A program made the position numbers and the translations under genes. From Neocallimastix lanati (nom. inval.) (taxonomy: Eukaryota; Neocallimastigomycota; Neocallimastigomycetes; Neocallimastigales; Neocallimastigaceae): a DNA stretch of 64,000 bases. The notes below the pieces were generated by a model that saw only the letters and a program-made list of their open reading frames with translations, was not told the origin of the DNA and searched no databases. Below are positions 28,959 through 39,555 of this stretch, piece after piece. Within the stretch, counting starts at the first letter, position 1, and each line of letters begins with the position of its first letter. Where the stretch lies: positions 697,501 through 761,500 of the forward strand of contig JACVTC010000080.1 of NCBI GenBank assembly GCA_016946835.1. The letters run 5' to 3'.

Positions 28959-29960
28959 TTTATGTGGTCTTTTACTTCATTAAATTTTCCCGTCTCTGTC
29001 CAATAATTACATATTTTATTATTCCATAAAGCAGAAGTTATTGACAATGGATTAAATATTTTTTCACCAGTATTACTTAAATATACTTTATACCACTTTT
29101 CTAAATCTCTATAATTTAATTTGTTATTTTCAAGGCAAAGTTTACGAACTTCTTTTTTGGTAAGCCCAAAGTATTCATAATATTGATCATCTTTTAACAT
29201 TGAATATTCGGCAAAAAAATTTAATATCGCTTGGATAGTTCCTTTTGCAGGTGTTAAAATACCTGTCATGTAAGGCTTATCCTTTAATAAAACATTCAAA
29301 TAAGATAAATATATTTTCCTATCTTCAGCTGTAAATATATCATCTTCATTAAAGATATAATACCATTCATCTATTACAAAAATAAATTTTTCTTTTGTTT
29401 TACAGTATAAATAACTTAAATACTTTAATAATTTTTTATTTTTTTTAATTTCATGTATTTTAAAAATATCGTCTAATTCTTCTATTATTTCATTATCCAA
29501 TATACTTAAATATTCGCTTAAAGTTAAGTTTTCATAATCTTTAATACCTGAAAATTTTAAATATATTGTATAATACTTTCCTAGAGTTTCTTCATAGTTT
29601 AATTTCTTTTTTTTTAAAACTAGTATTTTCAGTTTCTAAATCTTCTGTGTTATTAGTTATTGTTTCAGATTCAATGTTTTCTTCTTTTGAAATATTTAAG
29701 TTGTCAAATATCTTTTTAAGTTTTTCTTTATCCTTTTCATTATTAATTTTACTATAATATGCAATATTCATAGCGGCTATTGAAGATTTCCAAATCTTCT
29801 TGGTTTTGAAATACATATGTATCTTTTATTCTTTTGAAATAATTCATTAAATTTAAGAATTATATTAGATTTATCAACAAAATATTCACTTTGATATAAA
29901 ATTTCAAATTCATCATATTCAATAATACTATCTACGTAAACACCAATTATTTAATAATGA
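28959..29960 (-). pseudogene. Predicted AAA-ATPase (PF09820-like), frameshifted and truncated
   Basis: The minus strand gives IIEYDEFEILYQSEYFVDKS, then KNKRYICISKPRRFG at about 29800. One base is then missing and the next frame continues KSSIAAMNIAYYSK, then FDNLNIS, FVIDEWYYIFNEDD (Walker B-like), LLKDKPYMTGI, YFGLTKKEV, LEKWYKVYLSNTGEKIFNPL and NYWTETGKFNEV. This order (VDKT, PRRFGKS, IDEwD, YMTGILP, YFGfT..EV, WYdGY, NP.Sv, yW..tg) is that of the 'predicted AAA-ATPase' family, expanded in anaerobic gut fungi and many bacteria; its role is unknown. The missing base falls in the PRRFGKS P-loop. The C-terminal PD-(D/E)XK-like part is absent: sequence runs straight into copia integrase at about 28958. 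An N-terminal Met is not clear. Confidence 0.82.
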
Positions 29961-30488
29961 TAGTTTAATTTATATCAGTTGAATATTTCTTTCCTTTCAA
30001 TATAGATCATTAATCATTATCTCTATCTACTCAATTTTTTTTATGTATATACACATAAATAAATTAAATAATCAATTTAAGGATTCTCAAAAGTTGTTTG
30101 TAATAGTTGAAATAATATATTATGTCCATTTATTCATTTGTAGTGGCGCATATATTATAATGTATGGCGCATAGTTAAAGAAAAAGATTTTTGATTTTAA
30201 TTATGAGACATACATTACAATTATTATTTTACAATTAATTTTAGTTATAGTTTTTAAATTTTGTAGGACTAAAATACTCATAAATAATATATTTTTAAGT
30301 GCTCATTATTATGGATAAATAACTCTCTTTTTAAAAATTTTATATTATATTATAAATATTTGAATAATGATAAAAATAGTTATATTTATTATTAATATAT
30401 TATTTTAATTATTGAATAAATATACATTTAAAGTATTAAAAAAAATAATAATAATAAAATTCATATATTATATAATGTTTTTAATATA
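29961..30488. other. AT-rich spacer
   Basis: Region 5' of the ATPase pseudogene. No gene is recognised. GGCGCAT occurs twice (about 30145 and 30165) and once near 27312, too short to call an LTR. Confidence 0.5.
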
Positions 30489-30660
30489 AAATAAAATAAA
30501 ATAAAATAAATAGTAGAATATTAAATATAAACTACATATTGAATAAAATAAAATAAAATAAATAGTAGAATATTAAATATAAACTACATATTGAATAAAA
30601 TAAAATAAAATAAATAGTAGAATATGTATATAAAGTACAGATTGAATAAAATAAAATAAA
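30489..30660. repeat. 52-bp tandem repeat, three copies
   Basis: The unit combines a run of ATAAA with TAGTAGAATATTAAATATAA and ACTACATATTG. TAGTAGAATA recurs at 30511, 30563 and 30615, a strict 52-bp period; the third copy is degraded. A related pair lies at 57770-57850. Confidence 0.88.
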
Positions 30661-30668
30661 ATAAAATG

Positions 30669-31140
30669 AATTTAGTCGTTAAAAAAAAAAGGACTACAAA
30701 AACCAATAATCAATAGACACTTGACAAACGACCTGACATCTTGGAGCTAAGACAAGCTAAGACAAACATTTTAATACAAAACATTTCACAAACCCGAGAG
30801 AACATTAAAGATTCATTAAGATCCTTTAAAAACGTTCTATCTTATGGCTATTAACTCTAATTCGTCAATATTATTAACACCAAATTCCTTCTTTAAAACG
30901 AATAAAATCACGTCTTGCATCTACCCGCATATGGCAACTCCACAGAAAGATATCGATCATCGCTTTTTATTTCTTGATTATTTTGTATTTTTAATGTCAG
31001 ACTTATCCCTACAATTTTTTATCAAATATTCTAAGTATTCCATGGTTTCTAAAATTTCCTCCAATTTTTCGATCAATTTTACGGCATCGAACAGAGTAAG
31101 TTCCTTTATTGCATCTTCTGCTTGTTATTTAAATGACTGA
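30669..31140 (-). mobile_element. Probable retroelement ORF remnant
   Basis: This stretch is richer in GC than its surroundings. The minus strand reads QAEDAIKELTLFDAVKLIEK, then LEEILETMEYLEYLIKNC, and further left DVILFVLKKEFGVNNIDELE, interrupted by stops. Amphipathic coiled-coil-like sequence of this kind is common in retroelement gag/ORF1 proteins. The left end carries AGTCGTT followed by ten A, the same AGTCGTT-A(n) end as the insertion at 32698-32917, but on the opposite strand. A plus-strand open frame (30844-31140, 98 codons) is probably antisense. Assignment is tentative. Confidence 0.4.
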
Positions 31141-31514
31141 CTTTCCGTAAGGAAAATCACTATACAAAATTAATACATGAGGAATAAAAATTGTTTTTTC
31201 ATATAGCATCATACAGTCGATAAAATTTTTATTATAACGTATTTCCATAGTTAACAAATATATATATATATATATCTGTAAAAAAAAAAATAAAAAAAAT
31301 ATAATAAGAAAAAAAAAGAATAAAATAAAATAATAAATAAAATTAAATTTCATATATCTGTAATATAAAAAAAAAATTAAATAAAATTTAATTGTGTAGA
31401 TATTTATTTTAATATATAAATAATATATTTCACATTTATTATAAATTTATATAATTAAAGTATATTTACTATAAATTTTCAAAAAATATATATATACAAT
31501 AATATATATATTAA
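31141..31514. other. AT-rich spacer
   Basis: No gene seen. Ends in the left copy of the target-site duplication described next. Confidence 0.5.
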
Positions 31515-31530
31515 CAATAAATTTAGTATC

Positions 31531-31875
31531 AAATCTTCACGATTTTTCCCTCTGGGTTTTGCGTGAAAGGTTAGGGGTTAAACGATACTCAGATAAGTAT
31601 GTTTTCTATATTTCTTACACTTTAAGAATCCTATTGTGTAAGCCTTGTCTGAGAGGATTACAGTTTCCAGCTCCTCTGGGATGGTAAGAACGCCACCTAT
31701 AATGGGCTCTGCTTTCCCTTGAGGATCGCGTAGGGGGCTTCTATATGGAGTTTCTTTGTTTATGTGGAGTTGAGAGCACCGACGCTGTACTGGTATGGCA
31801 GTTAATCATACACCCATATTAATATATGGGGGAGACAAAAGTCTTCAGTCTATAAAAAAAAAAAAAAAACTAAAG
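31531..31875 (+). mobile_element. Poly(A)-tailed retroposon insertion flanked by a 16-bp target-site duplication
   Basis: CAATAAATTTAGTATC (31515-31530) and CAATAAATTTAATATC (31876-31891) match at 15 of 16 bases and bracket a 345-bp segment of near-normal base composition ending in 17 A (about 31853-31869) plus CTAAAG. This is the signature of target-primed reverse transcription. The plus strand is open from the left edge for about 55 codons (FSLWVLRERLGVKRYSDKYV ... LQFPAPLGW, then TAA), followed by about 170 bases that would be a 3' UTR. It is therefore either a 5'-truncated LINE or a SINE. No clear pol III A and B boxes were seen, which favours a truncated LINE. Confidence 0.75.
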
Positions 31876-31891
31876 CAATAAATTTAATATC

Positions 31892-32684
31892 TCAATATAT
31901 GTTTATTTTATACTTTATTTATTTGAAGTAGAAGGCTTTTTTTTTTAAGAATACATAATACATAAAAAATATTTAATTTTGAAATTTCATAATACTATGC
32001 TATATTTAACATTATTTTTTTTAAAGAGATAGATATGTATATATTAATTTATAATTTAATTATATTAATGTCTTAATTATAAACTGATAGAATAATGAAG
32101 AAAAATGAATTAGTAAATAATTAATAGTAATAATTTTATTGATGAATTAATAAGTTTAACATCATTATTTATTTATTTATTTATTATTTATTTATTTATT
32201 TATTATTTATTTATTTATTATTTATTTATTTATTATTTATTTTTTAATATTATTATTTTAATTAACGTTAAAAATTTTAAACAGTTCCACTACTCATTTC
32301 TACAATAATTTAAGTTTAATATAGTTTTAATTATAAAAATGTTTTTATAAAGTTAATAAATTAATAAATAATTGAAAAACAATATATATATATTTTTTTT
32401 GTTTAAAAAATAAATCAAAATAATTATTTTATATAATAATATTAATTGTATGATTAAATTATTTATGTAATTTATATTATTTATTGCATCTTTTTTTTTT
32501 TTTTTTGTTTTTTTTTGTTTTTATGAATACTAAATATAATGACTCTTATTATATGATATATCTTAAAAGTAATAATTTTTTTATATTTTTTTTTTAACTT
32601 TATATATTAATCTTTTTTATGAAAGGATAAATAAAAATTTTTTTGAGAATTTTTATTTTATATAGAAATATGCATTTAATATAT
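31892..32684. other. AT-rich spacer
   Basis: TTTA tetranucleotide tracts at about 32166-32242 and T runs near 32491-32516. Nothing coding. Confidence 0.6.
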
Positions 32685-32694
32685 TATAATTAAT

Positions 32695-32697
<3 letters not shown>

Positions 32698-32741
<44 letters not shown>

Positions 32742-32917
32742 GACTGTAGCAGGATTTCTCCCCAGCTGCACATCTGTAGACACCAATGGTTTATTATTGG
32801 AGCCCTTATCTAACTTCCTACTAAGTTGGTGGTGTTGTCCCTGGTGGACTGCCTTTCAGTTTTTCTGCATTGGCTCTTTTTACCCAAGTATTATTACTGC
32901 TTGTCATTGTACAATAA
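32698..32917 (-). mobile_element. Poly(A)-tailed retroposed sequence, minus orientation
   Basis: On the minus strand about 180 bases of near-balanced composition end in AGTCGTTAA and 41 A (plus-strand T run 32698-32738). An ATG at 32907 opens 28 codons (MTSSNNTWVKRANAEKLKGS ... GTTPPT) ending in TAG at 32821, then about 80 bases of 3' UTR-like sequence. Flanks TATAATTAATAAA (32685) and TATAATTTATAAA (32918) match at 12 of 13 bases and may be a target duplication, though A/T-only matches are weak evidence here. It is a 5'-truncated LINE, a SINE or a processed cDNA; the source is unknown. Confidence 0.6.
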
Positions 32918-32930
32918 TATAATTTATAAA

Positions 32931-32997
32931 ATATATATTATATTATTAATATTTATTAATATTAAAATTAAATAACAATACCATATTAAATAAATAA

Positions 32998-33031
<34 letters not shown>

Positions 33032-33486
33032 AACAAAATAAAACAAATAAACAAACATGGAAAATAAATATAAACAGTAGTCATTATTATATGATTTATA
33101 AAAATTTATTAATTTTTATTTTTGTTTTAATATTAAAATTATTAGTATTGCTTTAATTTTTTTTTTTTTTTTTTTTGTCTTTACAATTATTTATATAAAT
33201 ATATTTCTATTTATAATAAAAAAAAAAAAAAAAAATAAAATAATATATATATATATAAATATAGTATAATTTATTAATCCATCTGATAATTAAAAGAAAT
33301 TATAATAATAGTAATAATAATAATAATTTAAATCACTTAAAATATAATAAATAAAAAAAAAAAAAAATTCTAAAATCGCATTTAAAAAAACTGTTAAAAA
33401 TATAATAAATTTAAAATATAGATTTTTTATTATAAAAATAAATATTAAAAATAATTAATAGATTTCAATATATTATAATTTTTTTT
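32931..33486. other. AT-rich spacer downstream of the SUMO protease
   Basis: Homopolymer runs only (A run 33001-33029, T run near 33160). Holds the 3' flank of the ULP gene. Confidence 0.6.
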
Positions 33487-34748
33487 TTAGTCAATATTCA
33501 TAATTTCATTGTCATCATTTGTATTATTTTTAATTCTTGAAGAATCATTTTTCTTTGAAAATGTATTAGAATCATCCAATAATATTATATTTTCATTTTT
33601 TGTTAAATTTTTTTTTTCAACTTTTAAATTTGGAGAAGACGAAAATGATATTGGTGTTTTATTATTTTTATCATTATTGGAAGATAATAAGTGAGGATTT
33701 GTAATGATTTTATTTTCGATAGCTAAATTAACAACCGAATTTTCAATAGAAATCATTTTTTTGTTTTTAAATATTAATTTATCTGAATTAATTTTTCTTT
33801 TACCAAGACTTGAAGAAGAAGATGATGATGAAAAAGATATTTTGGAAGAGCCTCTTTTTTTATTTATTTTGGTTTTTTGTAAATTATGATAAAGATCTTT
33901 TGATTTATTTTTAGGATTCATCATATGTGATCTATAAGGTTTTGTAATTGACGATTCTGCTTTAGATTGAGGACGTGAAAGGTTAACATTTTTTGGATGT
34001 TGAAGTATTGTTGGGATAGAACTACGCTCTATTGATGATGCATTTTGTGCGTTTTTGATTGAACGGGAATGATTATATAAAGGACCATGAGTACTTGAAG
34101 AAGTCGAAATATAATGTATAGGTTGAGAATTATGAGATAAATTTGGTAAACGTATTGAAGAAATTTTCATTGACGTTTGTGTTGATTTTGGTGTTGGTTT
34201 AATTTGAATAGGATTTTCTTCTTTTTTAAAAATTTTTGTTTCCATGATAACATCTTCATCATCTTCTTCCTTAACTTTTGATAATGATTTCTTTTTTTCC
34301 TGATAGTCTTTTGATAAATTTTGAATTAATTCTATTAATTCATTACGCTTATTTGAAATATTTAATGATAAAAACTCTTCTTTCGTTTTTACGCCGGTCT
34401 ATTTAATAGTTATGCATATTTTAAAATTATATATAAAAATTAAATATATTTCAATAAATTAGTTTATAATATTTAATAATTTAAACATTATTATTAAACA
34501 ATAAATAAAAATAAAAATAAAAATAAAAATAAAAATAAAAATAAAAATAAAAATAAAAATAAAAATAAAAATAAAAATAAAAATAAAAATAAAAATAAAA
34601 ATAAAAATAAAAATAAAAATAAAAATAAAAATAAAAATAAAAATAAAAATAAAAATAAAAATAAAAATAAAAATAAAAATAAAAATAAAAATAAAAATAA
34701 AAATAAAAATAAAAATAAAAATAAAAATAAAAATAAAAATAAAAATAA

Positions 34749-34779
<31 letters not shown>

Positions 34780-34903
34780 TAAAAATAAAAATAAAAATAA
34801 AAATAAAAATAAAAATAAAAATAAAAATAAAAATAAAAATAAAAATAAAAATAAAAATAAAAATAAAAATAAAAATAAAAATAAAAATAAAAATAAAAAT
34901 AAA

Positions 34904-34934
<31 letters not shown>

Positions 34935-35170
34935 TAAAAATAAAAATAAAATAAAACTTACTAAAAGTAATTCTAAATAATAATCAGGTTTCTTCATAAA
35001 TATTTCCATATATTGCAAAAGATAAATTCCACAGTCATAATAATTAGATTGTAGTGGAACCTTTGAATTTATTATATAAAAATTTTAATATTTAAAAATT
35101 ATTGTACATTATAAATATATAATTTTTTATTCTATTCTATTCTATTCTATTCAATACAATTTATTTATTA

Positions 35171-35209
<39 letters not shown>

Positions 35210-38200
35210 TTATTTACATGGGCAAACACTATTTGTGGTTCAAAGCAAATATCCTTTTTCTTTCTATATTGGGCATCACATTCTAAATAACTATATTAGG
35301 TTATTTTTTATATATAATTTGATTATTTAATTTTTATCTTTATTTTTATTTTTTTTTACTTTTTTTTATTTTTTATTTATTTATAATAATTAAATATTAA
35401 ATAATATGAAATATATAATAATTTATAAATGATTTTTAATTATTATTTATTTATAATTACTTTCTAATAGCTTTAATAACATGAATATGCTGAGGTGTAT
35501 AAGCTAATGAATCGAATATTATGAAATAACATCTATTATATTTAAATCAAAAAACAAAGATTAATTTATGTTATTGAAATATATTTTATTATATATTTTA
35601 TATATTTTATTTTATTTTATTTTATTTCATCTTACTTCTTAAATATATCATTATTTAAAGGTCTTTTATTATTACTATTTAATTCTTTAGGATTTAATTG
35701 AAAAGAAGAACTATCTATTCGAGTATTAATCAAAAATTTATATGGTGTGGGTGTATTAAGATAAATTTTTGAATTTTGTGGACAGATTCCAGAAGTCGTA
35801 GTTGTACTAGTTACAGATTTTATATCATGGTTTTTATTATGCTCTTCATTATTTTTAATTAAATGTGATTTATCATCTCTACTTTTACTATTATTATTAT
35901 TATCATTTTTGTCAAAATGATAACATCCATTTAATTGACTTTGATATTCTTTATAAGAACTATTAAAACTTTCCTCTTTTTTATCACAATTTTTATAATT
36001 ACCATTTTTCTTTTCATCTAAGATATCTTTTCTTTTTTCATATTGATTCGATAATTGTGCAATATCATCTATATCATTTGAAACTGAAGATTGTGAAGAT
36101 AAATTAATATTATGATCTTTTTCGATTATAAGTTTAAGTTTTGAAGAAGTAGTTGGTGAAAGAATATTTTGTGAACTTGATAAATCAACTGAGGATTTTT
36201 TTGATTCATCAGTATTCTGTATATTAATATTAAATTCATTACTTGTTTTATGAGACCTCGGTAAAATAGAAGATACTTCATTTTTTTGATTAGAACTCGG
36301 AAAAGTGGGAGAAGAAAATATAAATTTATTTTCGCGAGAACTCGGTGTGACTGAAGAAAAATCTGTATCTTCTCTGGAATTTGATAATTCTGGATAATAA
36401 ATTGGTTTAGTAAATTTCGGTATTTTATAAACATTTTTAATTTCCCTTTCTATTTCCATATCATCATCATCATCATTATCATTATCGTCAACATTTTCAT
36501 CATCATCATCATAATTATTATTATCTATAATACTTTGATTTGAAATTTCAACATTTTCTTTCATATATTTATTATTTTTAATTTTCATTTTATAATTATT
36601 ATTTACATAAAGTTCATTATTTAATATTCTTGAATAAAGAACAATTGAAGGACTTGAAAAAGATGCGGTAGATGATTCACTAACATTACTTATATCAGAA
36701 TTATTTTCACTATTATTTTCATTTTCATTGTTATCATCATTTGAAGAAAAGTTATTACTATAATTTAGAATATTGCTATTATCAATAAGAATAGAATCAT
36801 CTTTTTCTAAATTAAAAATGCTTGAATCAATATTTTCATTTTCATTTTCTTTCTTATTCTTATTCTCATTTTCAATTTTATTATTATTTTTATTATTATT
36901 TTTATTTTCAATTTTAAATTCTATTTCAATTTCGCTTTTGTTTTCATTTTTATCTACATTTTCGTTTCCATTCCTATTTTTGTCCTTAATTTCATTTTTA
37001 TTTTCACTGCTATTATCTTTTAAATTATTAATATCCATTTGTTTATTTTGTTTCAACTTTTCATATTTTTCATTATTTGAACCTTTTTCTTTCATATCAT
37101 TATTATTTAGAGGTTTAAAATTTCTTTCTTTTAGTAATGGTGATGATTCTGTGGATGAAATTTCTATTGATTTTTCAAAAAAATTTGAATTAATTTTTTC
37201 TTTTTCTTTTGTTGCAATTTCTTGAGTATTTTCTTTCAATATATCCTCCAAAATTAATTTTCCCTTGTAGTAAATATCACTGTTCTCTTTATTATTTTCT
37301 TCATTTACTGACTTATCATTATTATTATCATTATCTAAAATACTATCATCGATATAAATATTATTATCTAAAGGTGAATTATTTTCATCTTCATCAATTA
37401 TAACAATTTCATTATTATTCTTTTCGATGCTTGATTTTATATCGTTTTCGTTAATCGTACCAAAACTCGGTGTACTTTTTACATTTTTCTCAATATCTAA
37501 TTTATTATTAATACGGTTAAGTTTAAAATTATTATCATTTTTTTTAGCATGCTGTAAGATAGTTGTTGATTCTGTTGATACAGCTGACGATAGTGCCGGA
37601 GATGAAATAGAGGATGAAGATGTTGATGGATCTTCAATTACGATACTATTATCAATTTTTTTATCAATATAATTATTCTCACTTGAATTACTTTCTATAT
37701 TTATAAAATTTTCTTTTAATGGATACATTATTTTATTTACTAAATTAATTGAATTTTGAATTGATTGACTATCACGTTTTTTATTATTTTCAAACATAAC
37801 CGTTTTATCTTTTTTCGTAAAATTTTTTAATTCATTATTTTTCATTGATGGATGAATGTATTTTAAATTTAGGGAAGAATTTGAATTAAAAAGTGATACT
37901 GGTAATTCTGAATTTCGATTCAACACATTATAATTATTATTGTTATTATTACTGTTTGAATCAGAAATATCCATTTCTTTTTCATAAATATTAGATGATT
38001 CTGATGAAATAATAGATGAAACTTTATCACAACTCGGTAAATCAGTTGACAATTCATTTGAATCAATACTTTGATAATTTTTTGAAAAAATATTTGATAT
38101 TGAATTTGAAGATGAAGATGATTGATTAGAATAATTTTTTGAAATATTTAACTTTTGATTACTGTTTATACTGTTTTGCATAGTGGGAATTTTATTTTTA

Positions 38201-39524
38201 TCTTTTTGAATATCATCATTTTGACATATCGAATCATTCTTTTCATTTTTATTTCTTTTATTATCAATTTTCTTTTCATTTAATAATGCTCCTGGATTGA
38301 AAATTACTAACATATGCCAATGATAACTATTATAATTTAATAAAGTTTAATTATATTAAATTTTAATAATATATATATTTATATTAATTTTTGAATTGTT
38401 AATTATTATTCATAGTTTCATAATATAAAAATTTATAATATTATATTACAGAAATTATTATATTTAAAAATAATAAATAAAAATATTTTACTCTTTATTA
38501 ATAGGTATCATTAGATATCGTTTTTTAAATAAATCTACTTTAGATGTCCATTTTTTAATACTTTGATAAATTTCTTTGGGTGTTTTTTCCTTTTTACTAC
38601 ACAAATATTCATATTTTAAAGTTTATAGTATAAATAAATGAAATAATAACGGTGATAATAATAATAAAATATTAGTATTAAAATTTATTTATTAATAATA
38701 TAAATATTTCTTATTATATTACCTCAATCTTGAAATTTGCTCAAAGAAAAAAGAATTAATAAAATGAAATTTTTCTTTAGAAGTAGGAGGTAAATGATTA
38801 TAAAGATATCTAATGAATGGTTATTATTTAGTATTAATGATATATTTATAATCATTCAATAATAATTCTAAAATATTATAACTATAATTATAACTATAAT
38901 TATAACTATAATTATAATTTTTTTCTTACTTTAAATAAAATTCAATTATACTGTCATTTAAAAAAAAATTAGATTTTAATCTTTCTACATCTTCGGTTGT
39001 AATAATTACAGAATCAATTCCTTTAAATGGATAAATAAGTAATCTATATTTTAAATAGTAATATAATAATATGTTAAAAAAAAATAAATTATTTTTTCAA
39101 AATTCATTTTTATTATCCAATAAAAATACAAACTCTTCATTTTTTCCATTTAATAATGGCTTATTAATAAGATCAACAAATCGCCTAATTAGTTTTAATT
39201 ATTTAATAATTATAAATGCATACATATTTATTAGTTATTTTTGAATATATATGCATATATATATTTTAAAAAAAAATAATAATGAAGTAATTGATATGAA
39301 TATATATGAATGTATGAATTTTTATCTACTTTTGTCCAACTTTCATTAATGAATGATTTACGTTATTATTAATCATTGATTTAGTAGGATGATTATATAT
39401 ATTGTTATTACTACTATCTCTATCAGTATTTATTTCACTACTATTCTTTTTTTCTAAAATTTTTTTTTCTAAATTTTTTTTTTCTATAATATCTGATTTA
39501 TTTCCTGTAAAATCTGAGATTATA

Positions 39525-39555
<31 letters not shown>

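Noticed and set aside
27305-30175. LTR pair for the copia remnant based on repeated ATATGGCGCAT-like words
   Set aside because: Only about 8-10 bases match at about 27310, 30145 and 30165, and flanking sequence does not align.
31578-31805. 75-codon minus-strand open frame inside the 31.5-kb insertion
   Set aside because: The poly(A) tail and target-site duplication show the insert is transcribed on the plus strand, and the plus strand also has an open frame. The minus frame has no ATG near its start and is probably a by-product of higher GC.
34494-35018. 174-codon minus-strand frame of Phe/Leu/Tyr repeats
   Set aside because: Its first part is the true SUMO protease exon 13; the rest is the TTTTA microsatellite of the following intron.
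36773-37225. Plus-strand Ser/Phe/Leu-rich frames opposite SUMO protease exon 10
   Set aside because: They are complements of Asn/Glu/Lys-rich coding sequence and have no splice or start support.
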